DNA from: Cyclobacteriaceae bacterium
GTDB taxonomy: Bacteria > Bacteroidota > Bacteroidia > Cytophagales > Cyclobacteriaceae
Reading direction: 5' to 3'
DNA length: 19,516 bases
Assembly (NCBI GenBank): GCA_013140395.1
Contig: JABFSY010000224.1
Coordinates: 1-19,516, forward strand
Numbering within the stretch: the stretch's first letter is position 1; every line of letters begins with the position of its first letter. The notes below the pieces were generated by a model that saw only the letters and a list, made by a program, of their open reading frames with translations, searched no databases and was not told the DNA's origin. Positions 16,192 through 19,516 of the stretch are shown here, one piece after another. The translations under genes and the position numbers were made by a program.

Positions 16192-16207
16192 ATCATTTTA
16201 ATATCAT
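16183..16207. promoter_or_regulatory. Operator-like repeats over the -10 region
   Basis: TGATAT (16183-16188) and ATATCA (16190-16195) form an inverted repeat around one base that covers TATAAT. A further AATATCAT at 16200-16207 repeats the AATATCAT at 16189-16196 in direct orientation with an 11-nt period, one helical turn. Ribbon-helix-helix dimers commonly bind such short, helically phased sites, and an RHH protein is the second gene of this transcript. The AT-rich composition raises the chance expectation. Confidence 0.4.
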
Positions 16208-16211
16208 CTAT

Positions 16212-17063
16212 ATGAATAACGAAAAAAATAACTTGCCTGCCTCTGGCTATTTGATGATTTTGATCTGTTTTGGACTTTTGACACTAGGGATAGCGGGTTT
16301 GATTGCAGCCCGGAGTCCACTTTTTGTTTTGTTCATTTTAACGGGTATAATGATCATGCCAGGGTTCTTCTTTTTGAACCCGAATAGTTCTATGGTGTTG
16401 GTTTTGTTTGGCGATTACCGTGGCACGGTGAAGTCAAGCGGTTTCTTTTGGGTGAATCCTTTATTCAGTCGAAAAAAAATCTCTCTTCGTGCGCGCAATT
16501 TTGACAGTGAAAAAATCAAAGTGAATGATAAGGTTGGAAACCCGATTCAAATAGGGGTAATCCTGGTGTGGCAAGTAAAAGATACCTACAAAGCAGCTTT
16601 TGAAGTGGACAACTATGAGAATTTTGTGCGAATACAGAGTGATGCAGCCGTACGCACGTTGGCAGGAATGTATCCCTATGACAATTTTGACAATGATGCA
16701 GAGATGACGTTGAGGTCGGGTCATACGGAGGTTAATCAAGCGCTTGAGGAAACGTTAAGGAATCGTTTGGACATTGCTGGGATTTACGTGATCGAGGCAA
16801 GAATTGGCTATCTAGCTTACGCTCCTGAAATTGCTGGAGCCATGTTAAGAAGACAACAAGCAACAGCGGTCGTAGCGGCTCGATTCAAAATAGTGGAGGG
16901 TGCTGTAAGCATGGTTCAAATGGCATTGGAACATTTAAAAGAGCAAAACATAATTGAATTGGATGAGGAGAAAAAGGCGGCCATGGTAAGTAACCTGATG
17001 GTTGTGCTTTGTGCTGACAAAGATGTCAATCCAGTTATCAATACCGGAACACTTAATCAGTGA
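16212..17063 (+). CDS. SPFH/Band 7 domain membrane protein
   Basis: This 283-aa protein has two N-terminal membrane helices (about 14-33 and 36-55) followed by a stomatin/prohibitin-like (SPFH) domain from about residue 59. Recognisable parts are the opening SSMVLVLFGDYRGT, FWVNPLF, the strand pair around NPIQIGVILVWQVKDT, and a helical part with IEARIGYLAYAPEIAGAMLRRQQA, the usual SPFH segment before the coiled region. SPFH proteins form large membrane-bound ring or cage assemblies that scaffold or regulate partner enzymes; there is no NfeD-like or FtsH partner here. Nine nt after the stop lies a tiny RHH gene, an arrangement I recall from other bacteria, so the pair is probably a functional unit. 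Specific function is unknown. Confidence 0.92.
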   Translation: MNNEKNNLPASGYLMILICFGLLTLGIAGLIAARSPLFVLFILTGIMIMPGFFFLNPNSSMVLVLFGDYRGTVKSSGFFWVNPLFSRKKISLRARNFDSEKIKVNDKVGNPIQIGVILVWQVKDTYKAAFEVDNYENFVRIQSDAAVRTLAGMYPYDNFDNDAEMTLRSGHTEVNQALEETLRNRLDIAGIYVIEARIGYLAYAPEIAGAMLRRQQATAVVAARFKIVEGAVSMVQMALEHLKEQNIIELDEEKKAAMVSNLMVVLCADKDVNPVINTGTLNQ

Positions 17064-17072
17064 TGGTAAGTT

Positions 17073-17237
17073 ATGGCACAGAAAAAACCATTTGTTCTGC
17101 GATTAGATCCTGAAATATTAAAGGCTGTAGAAAAATGGGCAGCCGATGAATTTCGCAGCACAAATGGTCAAATGGAGTGGATTATTAGTAAGGCATTAAA
17201 AGAAGAGGGAAGAGTGAAGTTGAAGGAAAAAAGCTAA
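17073..17237 (+). CDS. Small ribbon-helix-helix (Arc-type) DNA-binding protein
   Basis: The ATG at 17073 opens a 54-codon frame with stop at 17235-17237. The product starts MAQKKPFVLRLDPEILKAVE. The order is a short beta strand (FVLRLD, about 7-12), helix A (about 13-27) and, after the STNGQ turn (about 29-33), helix B (about 34-44), then a basic tail. This matches the Arc/MetJ ribbon-helix-helix fold, in which a dimer inserts the paired strand into the DNA major groove. It could be an autoregulator of the SPFH operon, or a dimeric adaptor without DNA binding. No toxin-like ORF is adjacent, so it is not an obvious toxin-antitoxin antitoxin. Confidence 0.85.
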   Translation: MAQKKPFVLRLDPEILKAVEKWAADEFRSTNGQMEWIISKALKEEGRVKLKEKS

Positions 17238-17300
17238 CAAAAAATGCCTCCAGAACCCCCACTTCACTCCTGCTGTTTTGTCATAAGATCAATGGAATGA

Positions 17301-19280
17301 TTAATATTTAAGCAGCTCTTCGATTTTTCCCTTTAATCTTCCTTTCGGCAAGAAATTGTTTTCCAGCGTAGGAGCAAAAGGGATGGCTGTGTCCAAACTT
17401 GCAACGCGCATAACTGGCGCGTCAAGATGATTGAATAAATACTCATTGATCCACGCAGATATTTCGGCTCCAATACCCCCTGTCAGCGTATCTTCGTGCA
17501 GGATCAAAATGCGATTCGTCTTCTTCACCGTCTGCTCTACCGCAACTTTGTCCCAAGGCAGCAACGTGCGCAAATCCAATACATCAGCGCTGACTTCCGG
17601 CATGGTTTGCAAAATTTCTTTCGCCCAGTGAACGCCCATGCCATAGGTGATAATAGAAAGATCGCTTCCTTCACTTACGAGTTTGGCTTTGCCGATTTCA
17701 ACTGTATAGTAATCATCAGATATTTCATCTTTTACAGAACGATACAAGACCTTGTGTTCAAAAAACAAATACGGATTAGGGTCTTCAAGCGCAGCGCACA
17801 GTAGACCCTTCGCATCATACGGATTTGAAGGATAAACGATTTTCAAACCTGGTGTGTGAAAGAACCATGCCTCGTTGCTTTGAGAATGAAATGGCCCCGC
17901 AGCGGTGCCTGCGCCTGTAGGCATACGAACAACTACGTCTGCTGCTTGACCCCAGCGCCAGTGAATCTTAGCGAGATTGTTTATGATTTGATTGAAACCT
18001 TCTGTGACAAAATCAGCAAATTGCATCTCGACCATTGCCTTCATCCCTTTGATAGAAAGACCAAGAGCAGAGCCAACAATGGCTGCTTCACAGAGGGGCG
18101 TGTTGCGAACTCTGTCTTTGCCAAACTTGTCTACAAAGCCTTCTGTAATTTTAAATACGCCACCGTAATCGGCAATGTCCTGGCCCATCAATACTAAATT
18201 GGAATGCTTTTCCATGCTTAGTCGCAGGCCATCGCTGATAGCATCTATAAACCGTTTCTCACTTTTCTTTTCTGATATAGGCTCAATCACTTGTTGAACA
18301 AACGGAGCATATACATCATTCAATTCTGTTGCTGTATCTGCTACGGGGTGTGTTTCCTCAAAGGCAGTAGCCAGCCCTTCTTCAATTTCTTTTTTAATTT
18401 TTTTGCGGACTGAGTCGATGAATTTTTGATCGATTACCTTTTCGCTTAACAAAAATTTCTCATAGTTATCGAGTGGATCTTTCATTGCCCACTCATCCAT
18501 TAACTTCTTTGGAACATATTTGGTGCCGCTTGCTTCTTCATGACCACGCATCCGGAAGGTCATGCACTCTAACAATATTGGCCTTGGGTTTTTTCTCAAA
18601 CTCTCGGCAAGGGACTTCACGGTGTCATAAACTTCCAGCACGTTGTTTCCGTCTACCTGAACTCCTTCAATTCCATAGCCAATTGCTTTGTCTATAAATT
18701 GTTTGCAACGAAATTGTTCGCTGCTGGGTGTCGACAATCCATATCCATTGTTTTCAATGACAAAAATCACAGGGAGGTCCCACACGGCTGCGACATTTAC
18801 CGCTTCATGAAAGTCGCCTTGACTAGTGCCTCCATCGCCATTAAAGACAACCGTAACTTTTTTCTCTTTTTTTAATTTGGCTGCGAGTGCAATGCCATCC
18901 GCTACGCCATTTTGCGGTCCAAGGTGAGAGATCATCCCCACAATATGATGTTCGTTTGTTCCAAAGTGAAAAGAGCGATCGCGACCTTTCGTGTAGCCAC
19001 TCTGTGTTCCCTGCCATTGGGCAAATAATTTCTCAAAGGGCATATCACGACCCGTAAAAACGCCTAGGTTGCGATGCATAGGAAGAATGTATTCGTCTTT
19101 TTCCAGAGCAGCTGTGATGCCTACCGAAATAGCCTCCTGACCAATTCCACTAAACCATTTGCTGATTTTACTCTGGCGTAGCAAGATCAGCATCTTTTCT
19201 TCAATCAAGCGAGGTTTTGCCAACCGCTCGTATAGATTTAGAAGAGTTTGATCGGAATGTTTTTTGCGGAGGAATTTCAT
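17301..19280 (-). CDS. Fused alpha-beta E1 of a 2-oxoacid dehydrogenase complex, branched-chain type
   Basis: This 659-aa protein joins the E1 alpha and beta subunits of a thiamine diphosphate-dependent 2-oxoacid dehydrogenase. Residues 1 to about 330 are alpha-like: the TPP/Mg motif starts with GDG at 148-150 and ends with NN at 177-178, followed by GYGLSTPSSEQF. Residues about 342-659 are beta-like, with E398 in PLCEAAIVG as the likely catalytic glutamate contacting the thiamine ring, GPFHSQSNEAWF, and a C-terminal transketolase domain (DLRTLLPWD, HEDTLTGGIGAE). The STPSSEQ loop and overall style favour branched-chain 2-oxoacid (2-oxoisovalerate) substrates over pyruvate, which would supply iso-fatty-acid precursors. 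E2 and E3 are not in the window. Fused E1 genes are common in Bacteroidota. No terminator hairpin is visible between its stop and the convergent RHH gene. Confidence 0.93.
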   Translation of the reverse strand: MKFLRKKHSDQTLLNLYERLAKPRLIEEKMLILLRQSKISKWFSGIGQEAISVGITAALEKDEYILPMHRNLGVFTGRDMPFEKLFAQWQGTQSGYTKGRDRSFHFGTNEHHIVGMISHLGPQNGVADGIALAAKLKKEKKVTVVFNGDGGTSQGDFHEAVNVAAVWDLPVIFVIENNGYGLSTPSSEQFRCKQFIDKAIGYGIEGVQVDGNNVLEVYDTVKSLAESLRKNPRPILLECMTFRMRGHEEASGTKYVPKKLMDEWAMKDPLDNYEKFLLSEKVIDQKFIDSVRKKIKKEIEEGLATAFEETHPVADTATELNDVYAPFVQQVIEPISEKKSEKRFIDAISDGLRLSMEKHSNLVLMGQDIADYGGVFKITEGFVDKFGKDRVRNTPLCEAAIVGSALGLSIKGMKAMVEMQFADFVTEGFNQIINNLAKIHWRWGQAADVVVRMPTGAGTAAGPFHSQSNEAWFFHTPGLKIVYPSNPYDAKGLLCAALEDPNPYLFFEHKVLYRSVKDEISDDYYTVEIGKAKLVSEGSDLSIITYGMGVHWAKEILQTMPEVSADVLDLRTLLPWDKVAVEQTVKKTNRILILHEDTLTGGIGAEISAWINEYLFNHLDAPVMRVASLDTAIPFAPTLENNFLPKGRLKGKIEELLKY

Positions 19281-19294
19281 AGCAACGAAAAAGG

Positions 19295-19302
19295 CAAAGT
19301 TA
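19295..19302 (-). promoter_or_regulatory. Candidate -7 promoter element for the E1 gene
   Basis: On the minus strand this reads TAACTTTG, an exact TAnnTTTG match, about 14 nt before the ATG at 19280. The leader would be very short, and the nearest upstream TTG is 24 nt away rather than about 19, so I rate it low. Confidence 0.33.
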
Positions 19303-19377
19303 ATGGAGTTTTTGTTATGATTTGATCAAGCGTGTTCTACGCTTTTCTTGTTTATCTTAGGAGCCAAATTTTCTTGA

Positions 19378-19516
19378 ATGATTAATTACAATCCCAAGGC
19401 TTGGTTATCGGTTATCTTCCATGCGTATAGTCGATCGGTCATGCGCACGCTTACGCCCGCACTTGTTTTCATGGCGATTTACACCGCCATACTTTGTTAT
19501 GTGCTATTAGATATTA
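19378..19516 (+). CDS. Probable bestrophin-family anion channel, N-terminal fragment at window edge
   Basis: The ATG at 19378 opens a frame of 46 codons that runs off the right edge without a stop. The product begins MINYNPKAWLSVIFHAYSRS and continues into a hydrophobic segment, ALVFMAIYTAILCYVLLDI. A short polar start with a tryptophan, then an F-H-x(3)-S element and R-T-L before the first helix, is how bacterial bestrophin-like chloride channels (YneE type) begin. With only the first 46 residues visible, the call is tentative. It is divergent from the E1 gene, with 97 nt between the starts. Confidence 0.6.
   Translation, partial: MINYNPKAWLSVIFHAYSRSVMRTLTPALVFMAIYTAILCYVLLDI

Noticed and set aside
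17073..17237. RHH protein as the antitoxin of a toxin-antitoxin pair
   Set aside because: The neighbour is a 283-residue SPFH membrane protein, and no small toxin-like ORF lies on either side.
17238..17300. Terminator between the RHH and E1 genes
   Set aside because: I looked for a hairpin because the genes converge, but found no stem with a T tract.
19328..19344. 6-bp hairpin (AAGCGT and ACGCTT) followed by T-rich sequence
   Set aside because: It lies between divergent genes, so no transcript needs ending there, and the stem is short. It could be a regulator site, but there is nothing else to support that.

Overview
The window looks like a chromosomal stretch from a member of the Bacteroidota, probably of the Cytophagales type. 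I infer this from gene content and style. There are two tandem TonB-like energy transducers with the phylum's characteristic C-terminal region, a Bacteroidota-type VWA membrane protein, a DUF3667-like membrane protein, a YtxJ bacilliredoxin, a fused alpha-beta 2-oxoacid dehydrogenase E1, weak or absent Shine-Dalgarno sites, and some promoter candidates resembling TTG-N19-TAnnTTTG. I see no phage, insertion sequence, tRNA, rRNA or CRISPR array, and no stretch longer than about 160 bases without a gene.

Layout. From 2 to 4146, on the plus strand, are the 3' part of a DUF3667-like membrane protein, the replication-maintenance ATPase rarA overlapping it by 4 nt, and a VWA-domain membrane protein with a GTG start. 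A strong bidirectional terminator closes this block. From 4205 to 7793, on the minus strand, reading right to left, are a Tat-exported Fe/Mn superoxide dismutase, a catalytic M16 zinc peptidase lipoprotein and, overlapping it by 4 nt, a secreted M16 homologue without the zinc motif. From 7918 to 10092, on the plus strand, are a 2-oxoglutarate/Fe(II) oxygenase and, 6 nt later, a two-domain ChrA chromate transporter with a TTG start, ended by another bidirectional terminator. From 10139 to 12451, on the minus strand, are a secreted probable outer-membrane protein and two tandem paralogous TonB proteins.

From 12521 to 16053, a plus-strand OsmC family protein abuts, stop to stop with no gap, a minus-strand pair: a 920-residue secreted, very basic, repeat-built protein of unknown function followed 5 nt later by ytxJ. 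From 16212 to 17237, on the plus strand, is a two-gene module of an SPFH/Band 7 membrane protein and a 54-residue ribbon-helix-helix (RHH) protein. A sigma70-like promoter overlaid by ATATCA repeats precedes it. From 17301 to 19280, on the minus strand, is the fused E1 gene. At the right edge (19378 onward) the N-terminus of a probable bestrophin-family channel begins and runs off the window.

How the genes fit together. Several genes concern the cell envelope or periplasm (TonB pair, M16 pair, exported SOD, probable beta-barrel, repeat protein). Several concern redox or thiol chemistry (SOD, OsmC, YtxJ, oxygenase, possibly chromate). The best candidates for something undescribed are the large repeat protein translationally close to ytxJ, and the SPFH-RHH module with its operator-like upstream region. 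The rest is mostly ordinary housekeeping content.
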